In this document: in pieces, positions 16,341-24,349 of the stretch
Numbering within the stretch: position 1 is the first letter of the stretch
Layout of the letters: each line of letters starts with the position of its first letter
DNA from: Vicingus serpentipes
GTDB taxonomy: Bacteria > Bacteroidota > Bacteroidia > Flavobacteriales_E > Vicingaceae
Reading direction: 5' to 3'
Length of the DNA stretch: 34,686 nt
Assembly (NCBI GenBank): GCA_024103385.1
Contig: JAGFIT010000016.1
Span: 1 to 34,686 of the forward strand
Translations under genes and position numbers: made by a program
Notes under the pieces: generated by a model
What the model was told of the DNA's origin: nothing
The model's database searches: none
The model's input: only the letters and a program-made list of their open reading frames with translations

Positions 16341-17867
16341 TTAATGTCTAAAATGGCGAATGCCTGTAGTCACCATTGCCATGTCATTGGCATTGCAATA
16401 ATCAATGGAATCTTGATCTTTAATTGATCCTCCTGGTTGTACTACAGCAGTAATTCCTGCATTTTTAGCTAATTCTACACAGTCAGGAAAAGGAAAAAAA
16501 GCATCAGAAGCCATTACAGCTCCGTTTAAATCGAAACCAAAAGCATTTGCTTTGGTAATAGCTTGTTTGAGTGCATCTACCCTAGAGGTTTGACCTGTTC
16601 CACTAGCTAATAATTGTTCATTTTTAGCAAAAACAATAGTGTTTGATTTGGTATGTTTTACTAGCTTATTAGCAAATTCCAAATCAATCACTTCCTGATC
16701 GGTTGGCTTTTTGGTGGTTACACTTTTAAAGTCATTAGCATTGGCCGTTTTAACATCTTTATCCTGTTCTAAAACACCATTTAAAATGGTTCGAAATTGT
16801 TTCTGAGGAAACTTACTTTTCTTTTGAACTAGTAGTATTCGATTCTTTTTTTCTTTTAAGATGTTCAATGCTTTTTCTTCATAAGCTGGAGCAATCACTA
16901 CTTCACAAAACAATTTATTAACTTCTTCTGCCGTTTCAGTATCTATTTTTTGATTGGTAATGAGAACACCTCCAAAAGCAGATGTAGGATCGCCAGCTAA
17001 GGCAGCCTTCCATGCATCTATTAAGTTGGAACGAGTAGCTAATCCACAAGCATTGTTGTGTTTTAGAACAGCAAACGTTGCTTTGCCTTCAGGGAATTCG
17101 GCTATTAAATTTACGGCAGCATCTATGTCTAATAAATTATTATAAGATAATTCTTTTCCGTTGAGTTGATCGAATATTTCGTTTAAGTTGCCGTAAAAAA
17201 CACCTTTTTGATGCGGATTTTCTCCATACCTTAATTCTTGCGATTGGGTGATGCTTTGTTTGAAAACAGTATCTTCCCCTTGATTAAACCAATTAAAGAT
17301 AGCAGTATCGTAATGAGAAGAGATATTAAAAGCCAGTTTAGCTAAATGTTTTCTATCAGCCAGATCTGAAGTGCCATTTTTTGTATTTAAAAGATTTAGC
17401 GTGTAATCATATTGTTCTCTAGATGAGACAATCAATACATCTTTAAAGTTTTTTGCAGCGGCTCGAATTAATGAAATCCCTCCAATATCTATTTTTTCGA
17501 TAATGTCTTGTTCTGGAGCACCAGAAGCGACAGTATCTTCAAATGGATATAAATCAACAATAACTAAATCAATTTCGGGAATTTCAAATTCTTCTAGTTG
17601 AGCAATATCACTGCTTAGTTCTCTTCTGCTTAAAATTCCACCAAATATTTTTGGGTGTAATGTTTTTACTCTTCCTCCTAAAATGGACGGATAGGAAGTC
17701 AAATTTTCAACAGGAGTTACAGCAACATTTAACTCTTCTATAAATTTTTGTGTCCCTCCAGTAGAATAGATAGTTACACCAAGTTCATTTAAACGATTGA
17801 TAATTGGCGCTAAATTATCTTTATGAAAAACGGAAATTAATGCATTTTTTATTTTTTTCTGACTCAT
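16341..17867 (-). CDS. purH: Bifunctional AICAR formyltransferase / IMP cyclohydrolase
   Basis: Catalyses the last two steps of de novo IMP synthesis. The 508 residues comprise an N-terminal MGS-like cyclohydrolase domain (STGGTQKFIEE, GGRVKTLHPKIFGGIL, DIGGISLIRAAAKNF) and a C-terminal transformylase domain with RYGENPHQKG, the catalytic KHNNACG motif, SDAFFPFPDCVELA and the terminal GIRHFRH. No truncation is seen. Lying directly upstream of mreB on the same strand is a recurrent arrangement in Bacteroidota. A promoter candidate lies at 17935-17965. Confidence 0.97.
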   Translation of the reverse strand: MSQKKIKNALISVFHKDNLAPIINRLNELGVTIYSTGGTQKFIEELNVAVTPVENLTSYPSILGGRVKTLHPKIFGGILSRRELSSDIAQLEEFEIPEIDLVIVDLYPFEDTVASGAPEQDIIEKIDIGGISLIRAAAKNFKDVLIVSSREQYDYTLNLLNTKNGTSDLADRKHLAKLAFNISSHYDTAIFNWFNQGEDTVFKQSITQSQELRYGENPHQKGVFYGNLNEIFDQLNGKELSYNNLLDIDAAVNLIAEFPEGKATFAVLKHNNACGLATRSNLIDAWKAALAGDPTSAFGGVLITNQKIDTETAEEVNKLFCEVVIAPAYEEKALNILKEKKNRILLVQKKSKFPQKQFRTILNGVLEQDKDVKTANANDFKSVTTKKPTDQEVIDLEFANKLVKHTKSNTIVFAKNEQLLASGTGQTSRVDALKQAITKANAFGFDLNGAVMASDAFFPFPDCVELAKNAGITAVVQPGGSIKDQDSIDYCNANDMAMVTTGIRHFRH

Positions 17868-17934
17868 TTTTATTTTGTTGAAAGTTAAAAAGGCGTTTTT
17901 ATAACAACTAAAATTTAGCTTTTAAATAAGTTTA

Positions 17935-17965
17935 CAAGATTACATCTTTTCGCAGCCTTTAACAA
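17935..17965 (-). promoter_or_regulatory. Promoter candidate of purH
   Basis: On the minus strand TTG (17965-17963), a 20-base spacer and TAATCTTG (17942-17935), one mismatch from TAnnTTTG. The start codon lies 67 bases downstream. No purine riboswitch-like fold was recognised in the leader. Confidence 0.4.
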
Positions 17966-18052
17966 TTCAAAAACAGGCTATTTTCTCCTTTGTTGATAAA
18001 TGATAGGAATTGTTTATAAACACTCAAAAACAACACATTGAGCTTATTGTTT

Positions 18053-18550
18053 CTATTTTGGAAGTAAGTCAGAAGTGGTTATTTTATTACTACTATGTAA
18101 AGCTCGGTCTCTTAAAACTATTTCGTATTTAAAAGTATCAGGAATGTTAAAGGTATTGTAGAATAAATTTACTTCTGTTTCTCCTCGTAGTGATTCGTTA
18201 GTTTCATTTTCAATGAAAGGAACTCGTAAATGCAATTGAGTGGTGTCGTATTTATTCTCGCTACTATTCCATGTTATTACGGGAGACTTGAGTTTCCATA
18301 TGCCATTTTCTTTTTCATAATAGTCGACAAACAAGTTGAATTCGTAATCTCCAGAATTTTCATTTTGCTTTAACCCTAAATCACCATCGCCATCAAAAAA
18401 TTCAAATTTTACAACGACATATGTTTTGTCAGCTGAAAAGTTAGCTTGAAGAAAATTAATAACAGGAGGTACAGGATCAGATTTGTCTTTCTTGCAACCT
18501 AAAATCAAGAATAAAGCAAATATTATGGCTATTTTTACAACGCTTTTCAC
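18053..18550 (-). CDS. Small lipoprotein of unknown function
   Basis: 165 residues from a GTG start. The signal peptide MKSVVKIAIIFALFLILGC ends in a lipobox (LILGC, Cys19), followed by KKDKSD. The rest is beta-rich, with an acidic phrase FEFFDGDGDLGLKQNEN that could bind calcium. It resembles lipoproteins conserved in Flavobacteriales, but I recognise no named family. The start lies only 24 bases from the start of the divergent LuxE-type gene, so the promoters must overlap the two coding regions. Anchoring in the envelope is inferred from the lipobox. Confidence 0.85.
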   Translation of the reverse strand: MKSVVKIAIIFALFLILGCKKDKSDPVPPVINFLQANFSADKTYVVVKFEFFDGDGDLGLKQNENSGDYEFNLFVDYYEKENGIWKLKSPVITWNSSENKYDTTQLHLRVPFIENETNESLRGETEVNLFYNTFNIPDTFKYEIVLRDRALHSSNKITTSDLLPK

Positions 18551-18565
18551 AAGTTAAAATTACGA

Positions 18566-18601
18566 ATAAAATATTTGAAGTTTTCCGATAAAATATTTGA
18601 A
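18566..18601. repeat. 14-base direct repeat spanning the start of the LuxE-type gene
   Basis: ATAAAATATTTGAA occurs at 18566-18579 and 18588-18601, a period of 22 bases. The first copy contains the TTG start codon at 18575. The copies are out of frame with each other. Confidence 0.7.
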
Positions 18602-19555
18602 ATTACTTCCGAAAAAGAATTTGATACTGTTGCAATTGAACTTTTTAATTTTCAGTATCAACATAATTTGCTATATCAGCAATATTGTGATTTATTAAAG
18701 ATACAGCCAGTAGCTGTAACGACAATTAACCAAATTCCATTTTTACCTATTTCCTTTTTTAAATCGCACGTTGTAAAAACGCAAAAATTTAGGGAAGAAG
18801 TTGTTTTTTTAAGCAGTGGGACAACTGGAGCCAATCAAAGCAAACATTACGTTAAAGAGTTAAGTCTTTATGAAAAAAGCTTTCAAAAAGGATTTCAGCA
18901 AGTTTATGGAGATATTTCTAATTACTGTGTGTTAGCATTGTTGCCTTCTTATATGGAGCGAGAAGGATCTTCGTTAATTTATATGGTTAATCAATTGATT
19001 AATAAAAGTCATCATGATAAAAGTGGATTTTATTTGACGCATCAAAATGAGTTGCTGAATACCCTAAGAGAATTGGAGCACACCAATCAAAAAACGATTT
19101 TATTTGGAGTCTCTTTTGCATTGCTTGATTTTGCAGAAGAACATCAACTGCAATTAAAAAATACCATTATTATAGAAACGGGAGGAATGAAAGGAAGAAG
19201 AAAAGAATTAACACGAGAAGAGTTGCATGACATATATAAATCAAAATTTGGTGTGACGGCTATTCATTCAGAGTATGGGATGACAGAGTTGTTATCTCAG
19301 GCATATTCAACAGGAGAAGGAATTTTTACTACCCCTAAATGGATGAAAGTAATGATAAGAGATGTTAATGACCCACTATTATTTTTAGGAGAAAATAAAT
19401 TAGGTGGAATTAATGTGGTAGATTTAGCAAATATCTATTCATGTGGCTTTATTGCTACACAAGATTTAGGGAAAAAGAAAGAAGGGAATACCTTTGAAGT
19501 TTTAGGAAGATTTGACAATAGCGATTTAAGAGGGTGTAATTTGTTAATCAATTAA
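18575..19555 (+). CDS. LuxE-type acyl-activating enzyme (acyl-protein synthetase-like)
   Basis: 326 residues with the marks of a short ANL/LuxE-family adenylating enzyme: phosphate-binding loop FLSSGTTGANQSKHY (near residue 80), the conserved YGMTELLSQAYS (near 230), and a C-terminal GRFDNSDLRGCN. LuxE proteins activate a fatty or other carboxylic acid as acyl-AMP and pass it to a cysteine or a carrier. The real substrate here is unknown, and no luxCDAB genes are nearby, so bioluminescence is not implied. The start is TTG; the first ATG lies far inside and would remove the adenylation motif. The gene is divergent from a lipoprotein gene, 24 bases between starts. Confidence 0.8.
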   Translation: MKFSDKIFEITSEKEFDTVAIELFNFQYQHNLLYQQYCDLLKIQPVAVTTINQIPFLPISFFKSHVVKTQKFREEVVFLSSGTTGANQSKHYVKELSLYEKSFQKGFQQVYGDISNYCVLALLPSYMEREGSSLIYMVNQLINKSHHDKSGFYLTHQNELLNTLRELEHTNQKTILFGVSFALLDFAEEHQLQLKNTIIIETGGMKGRRKELTREELHDIYKSKFGVTAIHSEYGMTELLSQAYSTGEGIFTTPKWMKVMIRDVNDPLLFLGENKLGGINVVDLANIYSCGFIATQDLGKKKEGNTFEVLGRFDNSDLRGCNLLIN

Positions 19556-19571
19556 AACTTCGATATTTTTG
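19540..19571 (+). promoter_or_regulatory. Promoter of the 19617 lipoprotein gene
   Basis: TTTG at 19540-19543, a 20-base spacer and TATTTTTG at 19564-19571, an exact TAnnTTTG. The -33 part lies inside the end of the preceding gene, and the start codon is 46 bases downstream. It is one of the two best promoter matches in the window. Confidence 0.6.
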
Positions 19572-19616
19572 TTTGGAACAATTATTGATATAAAGCGATT
19601 TAAAAAAATATAAAAC

Positions 19617-20165
19617 ATGAAAAAAATTAACAAAGCACTATTAGTTTTCTCCATTGGAGCGGTAACTGTTTTAAGTTCTTGTCAATCATTAACTCCATTT
19701 AATAATGAAGTGAGGACTACCTATAACTTAGATGAAGCTAAATTGAAAAAAATGCAATTTTATATTTCTACCGATATTACACTACAGAGAGGAGAAAGAG
19801 GTGAAGATGCTCAGCAATTAGATAAAGATGGGAAACTAATTATTTCTAGTTCTGCTAGTTTGGATAATATTTTAGTTGATGGAAAAACGCCAGGAGTTTG
19901 TGTAAAGGTGTTGGATGGAAATAAAATTGCGGTAAGTTTTTTTGAGAGAGATGATCAATATTTAGTTTTTGGAGACCCTAACAATAGAGGAAGATATACG
20001 ATTATGGGAGCTGATTGGAAAAACGGAAAAGGGCAAATTAATTTTGGAGGAAAAGTATACTACATCATGCCAGGAGGAGCAGGAGCGTACTTGAAGTTTG
20101 AGATGAAAAAAGTAAAAGATTACAAAACAACAAGCACGAAAGCAAAGGGACGAAAAGTCAACTAA
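19617..20165 (+). CDS. Uncharacterised lipoprotein
   Basis: 182 residues. The signal peptide MKKINKALLVFSIGAVTVL runs into a lipobox LSSC (Cys22). The mature part contains TTYNLDEAKLKKMQFYISTD, LVFGDPNNRGRYTIMGADW and GKVYYIMPGGAGAYLKFEM, and it ends in a basic tail (STKAKGRKVN). It resembles small lipoproteins found across Flavobacteriales with no assigned role. An exact promoter match lies before it and a perfect 17-base-arm terminator after it, so it is probably transcribed alone and strongly. Confidence 0.88.
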   Translation: MKKINKALLVFSIGAVTVLSSCQSLTPFNNEVRTTYNLDEAKLKKMQFYISTDITLQRGERGEDAQQLDKDGKLIISSSASLDNILVDGKTPGVCVKVLDGNKIAVSFFERDDQYLVFGDPNNRGRYTIMGADWKNGKGQINFGGKVYYIMPGGAGAYLKFEMKKVKDYKTTSTKAKGRKVN

Positions 20166-20189
20166 ATTTGTGCTTATAATAAAAGAACC

Positions 20190-20227
20190 AAAATATCCCG
20201 CAACAGGTTACTGTTGCGGGATATTTT
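20190..20227 (+). terminator. Rho-independent terminator
   Basis: Perfect 17-base arms (AAAATATCCCGCAACAG / CTGTTGCGGGATATTTT) around a GTTA loop, running into a T-stretch, 25 bases after the lipoprotein stop. It is the strongest hairpin in the window and leaves only 15 bases before the next start codon. Confidence 0.93.
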
Positions 20228-20242
20228 TTAAATACGTTTAGA

Positions 20243-21055
20243 ATGATAGAAAAACTGAGTGAAACAGTCAATTTTATTAAAAATCAGGGTGTGGAAGTGC
20301 CTCAAGTAGGTATTGTTTTAGGAACAGGGCTTGGAGGTTTGGTGAGCGAAATAGCTATTATTAAAGAAATTGATTACGATAAGATCCCCCATTTTCCAGT
20401 TTCTACGGTAGAGTCTCATTATGGAAAACTAATTTATGGAGAGATAAAAGGGAAAAAAGTATTGGCTATGCAAGGTCGTTTTCATTATTATGAAGGATAT
20501 AGCATGCAAGAAATTACATTTCCTATTCGAGTATTGAAACGCTTAGGAATTCAACATCTACTAATTTCTAATGCTGCGGGAGCATTAAATTTAAACTTCA
20601 AAAAAAGTTCTTTAATGTTAATTAATGATCATATTAACCTTTTTCCAGATAATCCTTTAATAGGCAAAAACTGGGATGACTTCGGCCCTCGGTTTCCAGA
20701 TATGAGCGAGGCTTATTCGGTTAAACTAAATAACATGTTGAAGGACATTGCCAAAGAAAAAAAAATAACCTTGCATGAAGGAGTTTATGTGCCAGTAATG
20801 GGTCCTAATTTGGAAACCAAAGCAGAATATAAAATGCTCAAATTAATTGGCGGAGATGCTGTAGGAATGAGTACTGTTCCAGAAGTAATTGTAGCTAATC
20901 ACATGTCGTTACCATGTTGTGCGCTTTCGGTATTAACTGATGAGTGTGATCCAGAACACTTGGAACCTGTTGATATTGCAGATATATTAGCAGCGGCAGC
21001 GGTAGCAGAACCACAATTAACAACATTGTATACAGAATTAATAGCTCGGTTGTAA
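20243..21055 (+). CDS. punA: Purine nucleoside phosphorylase
   Basis: Trimeric-type PNP that cleaves purine (deoxy)nucleosides with phosphate to base plus (deoxy)ribose 1-phosphate, in purine salvage. The 270 residues match the family length. Motifs: VLGTGLGGL (phosphate site), SHYGKLIYGEIKGKKVLAMQ with the following GRFHYYEGY, ISNAAGALN, GVYVPVMGPNLETKAEYKML, and GGDAVGMSTVPEVIVANH (base and ribose site). The start codon comes 15 bases after a strong terminator. A -7-like TACGTTTA (20233-20240) ends two bases before the ATG, so a promoter would have to overlap the hairpin and the transcript would be leaderless. Confidence 0.95.
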   Translation: MIEKLSETVNFIKNQGVEVPQVGIVLGTGLGGLVSEIAIIKEIDYDKIPHFPVSTVESHYGKLIYGEIKGKKVLAMQGRFHYYEGYSMQEITFPIRVLKRLGIQHLLISNAAGALNLNFKKSSLMLINDHINLFPDNPLIGKNWDDFGPRFPDMSEAYSVKLNNMLKDIAKEKKITLHEGVYVPVMGPNLETKAEYKMLKLIGGDAVGMSTVPEVIVANHMSLPCCALSVLTDECDPEHLEPVDIADILAAAAVAEPQLTTLYTELIARL

Positions 21056-21062
21056 ATTATTC

Positions 21063-22217
21063 TTAATTCAGTAGGTTTTCCAAGTAGTGAGCCTTGATAT
21101 GGTACTCTTTTTTAATAGATTCAATTTTTTTGGCTATAGCTTCTTTATCCACTTTTTTAGAGGATTTCTGACCAATTAGCATTACATTTTTTCGAGTGTG
21201 TTCGTTGGAGATAAATTCGAAAACTTTAGTATTGTATTGATTTTTTTCTAAGATTAGTGCTCTAATAGTATCTGTTACCATTTCGTATTGGCGCTCTTTA
21301 AAAATACCGTATTTTAAAATAGGATTTTCTTGCTCTACTCCTTTTAAACTTTGCCTTATTTGTTTATGGCAGCATGGAGCGGTGATGATTAAATTAGCAT
21401 TAGCAGTTATTCCTTTATTCAGCGCGTCATCAGTAGCTGTGTCGCATGCGTGAAGCGCGATTAAGATATCAATTTTTTTAGCTTCATATTCCTCTATGGA
21501 TTTTTGCTCGAAATGCAAATTTTCAAACCCACAAGCTTTAGCCGTTTCATTACAAAAATCAATTAATTCTTTTCGTTGGTCTATACCTATTATAGTAGCT
21601 TCTATTTTTCTTTGGTTAACCAAATAATCATATAAAGCAAAAGTTAAATAGCCTTTTCCAGACCCCATATCTACTATTTGGAGAGGTTTTGAGTAATGCA
21701 TGTCCTTAATTAACCCTTCAATAATTTCTAAGTATTTATTGATTTGCTTGAACTTATCTGCCATTTTTGGGATAATGTTTCCTTCTTTATCAGCGATACC
21801 TAGCAATGTTAAGTATTGTCCAAGAAGAGCTCTTTTCTTTTTCGGCTTATCGTGTTCTTCTGGAGGTTTGTTGTTAAAACTAGGTTCCGATTGTTTTGAT
21901 GATATTTTCCCTTTTTTTGAAATTAAAATACTATAATCTTTATCTAAAGTAAAGAGCGTAGCGATTTTAAAAGAAGTGTTTAAAAGATCTTTTAAAATGG
22001 CTTTTGCCTCTTCAAGTGTGTAATTTTTTACTTGGTCGTTAGTTTTGTATCGATAAGTAAATGATAATTGCTCTTGATTTTTGATAGTAATCAGCCTTAC
22101 ATAAACATTTCTTAACCCATCACTTTTTTTAGAAGGTTTGCTCAAAGTGATTTTTACAAAATTATTTTTATTAAGACTGGTAGTCAGTGTCTCAAAAAAG
22201 GTATTCAATTCTTTCAT
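21063..22217 (-). CDS. SAM-dependent methyltransferase, Methyltransf_32/METTL25-like
   Basis: 384 residues. A Rossmann-type methyltransferase core lies at about 180-300: SAM-binding loop IVDMGSGKGYLTFALYDYL, acidic residue in IGIDQRKELIDFC, then LIALHACDTATDDALNKG and LIITAPCCHKQIRQ. The HACD and PCCHKQ signatures are typical of the family that includes eukaryotic METTL25/RRNAD1 and GSTCD proteins. The substrate is not known; RNA is a reasonable guess. The N-terminal 130 residues form a separate domain followed by a Lys-rich linker. It converges with punA (7-base gap) and is divergent from the GNAT gene. Confidence 0.85.
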   Translation of the reverse strand: MKELNTFFETLTTSLNKNNFVKITLSKPSKKSDGLRNVYVRLITIKNQEQLSFTYRYKTNDQVKNYTLEEAKAILKDLLNTSFKIATLFTLDKDYSILISKKGKISSKQSEPSFNNKPPEEHDKPKKKRALLGQYLTLLGIADKEGNIIPKMADKFKQINKYLEIIEGLIKDMHYSKPLQIVDMGSGKGYLTFALYDYLVNQRKIEATIIGIDQRKELIDFCNETAKACGFENLHFEQKSIEEYEAKKIDILIALHACDTATDDALNKGITANANLIITAPCCHKQIRQSLKGVEQENPILKYGIFKERQYEMVTDTIRALILEKNQYNTKVFEFISNEHTRKNVMLIGQKSSKKVDKEAIAKKIESIKKEYHIKAHYLENLLN

Positions 22218-22268
22218 GTAACAAATTTAGACCTTTAGTATGATGTAACAATGTAGTGGGTTAATTAT

Positions 22269-22276
22269 TATATTTG
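22269..22276 (+). promoter_or_regulatory. -7 element just upstream of the GNAT gene
   Basis: TATATTTG is an exact TAnnTTTG and ends five bases before the ATG at 22282. Transcription would start at or next to the start codon, giving a leaderless message. No clear -33 TTTG is present. Confidence 0.4.
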
Positions 22277-22281
22277 TAGCG

Positions 22282-22776
22282 ATGTCAGTTCAGTTTAAAC
22301 CCATAGAAAATAAAGACCTAGAAGTAGTGTCAGAAATATACAATTATTATGTATTGAATTCTACTGCAACCTTTCATTTGGAGCGAGTAGACGATAAAGA
22401 ACTACTTTCAACTTTACCTCCTATTGGACATTCAAAGTATCAATCATTTTTGGTGTTGGATGGTCAATCGGTTTGTGGATTCTGTTATTTATCTCAGTTT
22501 CGAAAAAAAGAAGCTTATGATGCATCAGCAGAAATCACTCTTTATTTACACCCTGATTATACTGGAAAAGGGATAGGTAAGTTGGTGTTGGATTATATGG
22601 AAGGAGTGGCTAAAAAAAATGGAATTAAAAATTTAGTAGGGGTAATTACTTCTGAAAATGCAGGGAGTATTGCTTTGTTTGAAAAGCAAGGTTATTTTAA
22701 AGTTGGTCATTTAAAAAGTATAGGGGAGAAGTTCGGGAAGTGGCTGGATGTAGTTTCGTATCAAAAACAAATTTAG
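22282..22776 (+). CDS. GNAT N-acetyltransferase, phosphinothricin-acetyltransferase-like
   Basis: 164 residues covering a single GNAT fold. The N-terminal part (FKPIENKDLEVVSEIYNYYV, STATFHLERV) resembles the Pat/Bar subgroup. The acetyl-CoA loop is HPDYTGKGIGKLVLDYM (near residues 95-112), followed by GVITSENAGSIALFEKQGY. It likely acetylates an amino group of a small molecule such as an amino acid; the real substrate cannot be told. The next gene starts one base after its stop, so the two are probably co-translated. Confidence 0.9.
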   Translation: MSVQFKPIENKDLEVVSEIYNYYVLNSTATFHLERVDDKELLSTLPPIGHSKYQSFLVLDGQSVCGFCYLSQFRKKEAYDASAEITLYLHPDYTGKGIGKLVLDYMEGVAKKNGIKNLVGVITSENAGSIALFEKQGYFKVGHLKSIGEKFGKWLDVVSYQKQI

Positions 22777-22777
22777 G

Positions 22778-23407
22778 TTGGAGTATTTAGCATTGATAGG
22801 CTCGGTAGTGATGATTCACTTAATGGCAGTAATGAGTCCTGGCCCAGATTTTTTTATGGCGATAAGAAATTCCTTAACGTATTCTAGAAAAACAGGAATT
22901 TATACGGCTATTGGTTTTGGAATAGGAATAGGGGTACATATTATTTATTGTTCAGTTGGATTAGCCTTAATTATTTCAAAATCAATTTTAGCATTTAACA
23001 TCATTAAGTTTTTAGGGGCAGGATATTTAATTTTTATAGGTATCCAATCTGTTTTATCCAAAAGCAATAATAATGCTGAAGTAAAAGACACAGTAAACAA
23101 AGAAGATATAAGCCCTTTAAAAGCAATTCGTATAGGGTTTTTAACGAATGTATTAAATCCTAAAGCTACCCTATTTTTTTTAAGCTTGTTTACCTTTGTT
23201 ATTGGTCCATCAATACCCAATTACATATTGGTATTATTAGGTGGAATAATGATGTTAAATACTACCATTTGGTTCAGCTTAGTAGCTATCTTTTTTACGC
23301 AACAACGTATACAAAAATCGTTTTATAAATTTCAAAAAACATTCAATCGAATTTTTGGAGGAGTATTAATATTGATAGGATTGAAGTTGTTATTTACTAA
23401 AAACTAA
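22778..23407 (+). CDS. LysE/RhtB family amino acid exporter
   Basis: 209 residues with about six hydrophobic helices and the family's N-terminal signature HLMAVMSPGPDFFMAIRNSL. A helix-loop in the middle carries NPKATLFFLSLFTFV. Members export amino acids such as homoserine, threonine or lysine. The start is TTG, one base after the acetyltransferase stop; there is no earlier in-frame start without overlapping that gene. The pairing of an amino-group acetyltransferase with an exporter suggests joint handling of an amino compound; this is inference. Confidence 0.9.
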   Translation: MEYLALIGSVVMIHLMAVMSPGPDFFMAIRNSLTYSRKTGIYTAIGFGIGIGVHIIYCSVGLALIISKSILAFNIIKFLGAGYLIFIGIQSVLSKSNNNAEVKDTVNKEDISPLKAIRIGFLTNVLNPKATLFFLSLFTFVIGPSIPNYILVLLGGIMMLNTTIWFSLVAIFFTQQRIQKSFYKFQKTFNRIFGGVLILIGLKLLFTKN

Positions 23408-23422
23408 TTTTAGAACTCTTCT

Positions 23423-24349
23423 TTAGAAAAAGAAAGGATGAAATTTTGTTTCCCCAAGCGTATTAAATTCTACTGTTGGTAATGGAAACTTGATGAGGTT
23501 AAGAAAGAAAAAAGTAGAGCGTAAAAATTTCGAATTCGTTTTAATTTTATCAAAGTCAATATCTAAAGTTAAGTAATAGCTTCTGTATCTTTCTATTGGA
23601 GGTAAAATAGCTCCTTTGTAATAAACATAAGTTGGATTTGTTTCTCCTGATAGCATGCCGTAAGCCCCATAACCTCCGGCTATATTTAACCATGAAGGTA
23701 ATGATTTTTGATGTTTAAATACAGATTTTAAGTTAAGTGAAAGCCAAAAGGTTTGACCGTTATAATCTTCCACAACTCTTGATAAATGTGAATCTCCCAA
23801 TACTCCAGGTTTGATGTTAGCCAATTCAGTATGGTGATAAGAGAATTTATAGGTAAGAATTTGTTTGTTGAAGGCTAATTCTTGAGCAATTAGTAATAAA
23901 CCTCCTGAAGCATTAGCTACCATATCCATGGGGGAAGCTCCCCATTCCCAATAGTGACCATCTAATATCTCGATGGAAGTCATAAATAAAAAACCATAAC
24001 TACCCCCAAACCAAATTGCTTTTTTTCGATTAACTCCGGTCCATTTTAATGAGTTCATACCCAATTTACCAAAAAGGTAGCACGTATAGGCGTGTCCATA
24101 TTTATCTATTTGCTTCCATCCTGCATTGTCGTTTTTAAAGTGAAAAGGACTTGGTGATTTATCTTGATACCAAATAGTATACAAGCTAGCTAACGTTCCG
24201 GCATAAAATAAGCTGCCGCCACCAGCCACCACGCCAAATTTAATAGGATGAAATAGTTGTTGAAGCGTGTCGTTATAGTTTTGACCTAGAAGAGAGTAGG
24301 AAATAAAAAGCGCATAAAAAATAAAAACAATTTTCAGCATTCTTTTCAT
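23423..24349 (-). CDS. DUF2279 (YfiM-like) envelope protein
   Basis: 308 residues with a signal peptide (MKRMLKIVFIFYALFISYSL, ending LLGQ). The features that fit DUF2279 are KQIDKYGHAYTCYLFGKLG (near 80-100) and EILDGHYWEWGASPMDMVAN (near 128-147), with conserved His, Asp and Glu residues in hydrophobic surroundings. The C-terminal half (TFWLSLNLKSVF, YRSYYLTLDIDF) looks like outer-membrane beta strands. Family function is unknown. Its ATG overlaps the stop of the upstream kinase-motif gene by four bases, so the two are made together. It converges with the exporter gene across a 15-base gap. Confidence 0.75.
   Translation of the reverse strand: MKRMLKIVFIFYALFISYSLLGQNYNDTLQQLFHPIKFGVVAGGGSLFYAGTLASLYTIWYQDKSPSPFHFKNDNAGWKQIDKYGHAYTCYLFGKLGMNSLKWTGVNRKKAIWFGGSYGFLFMTSIEILDGHYWEWGASPMDMVANASGGLLLIAQELAFNKQILTYKFSYHHTELANIKPGVLGDSHLSRVVEDYNGQTFWLSLNLKSVFKHQKSLPSWLNIAGGYGAYGMLSGETNPTYVYYKGAILPPIERYRSYYLTLDIDFDKIKTNSKFLRSTFFFLNLIKFPLPTVEFNTLGETKFHPFFF

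Noticed and set aside
18575..19555. Bioluminescence locus suggested by the LuxE-like protein
   Set aside because: No luxA, luxB, luxC or luxD-like gene in the window; stand-alone LuxE-like proteins occur in non-luminous bacteria.
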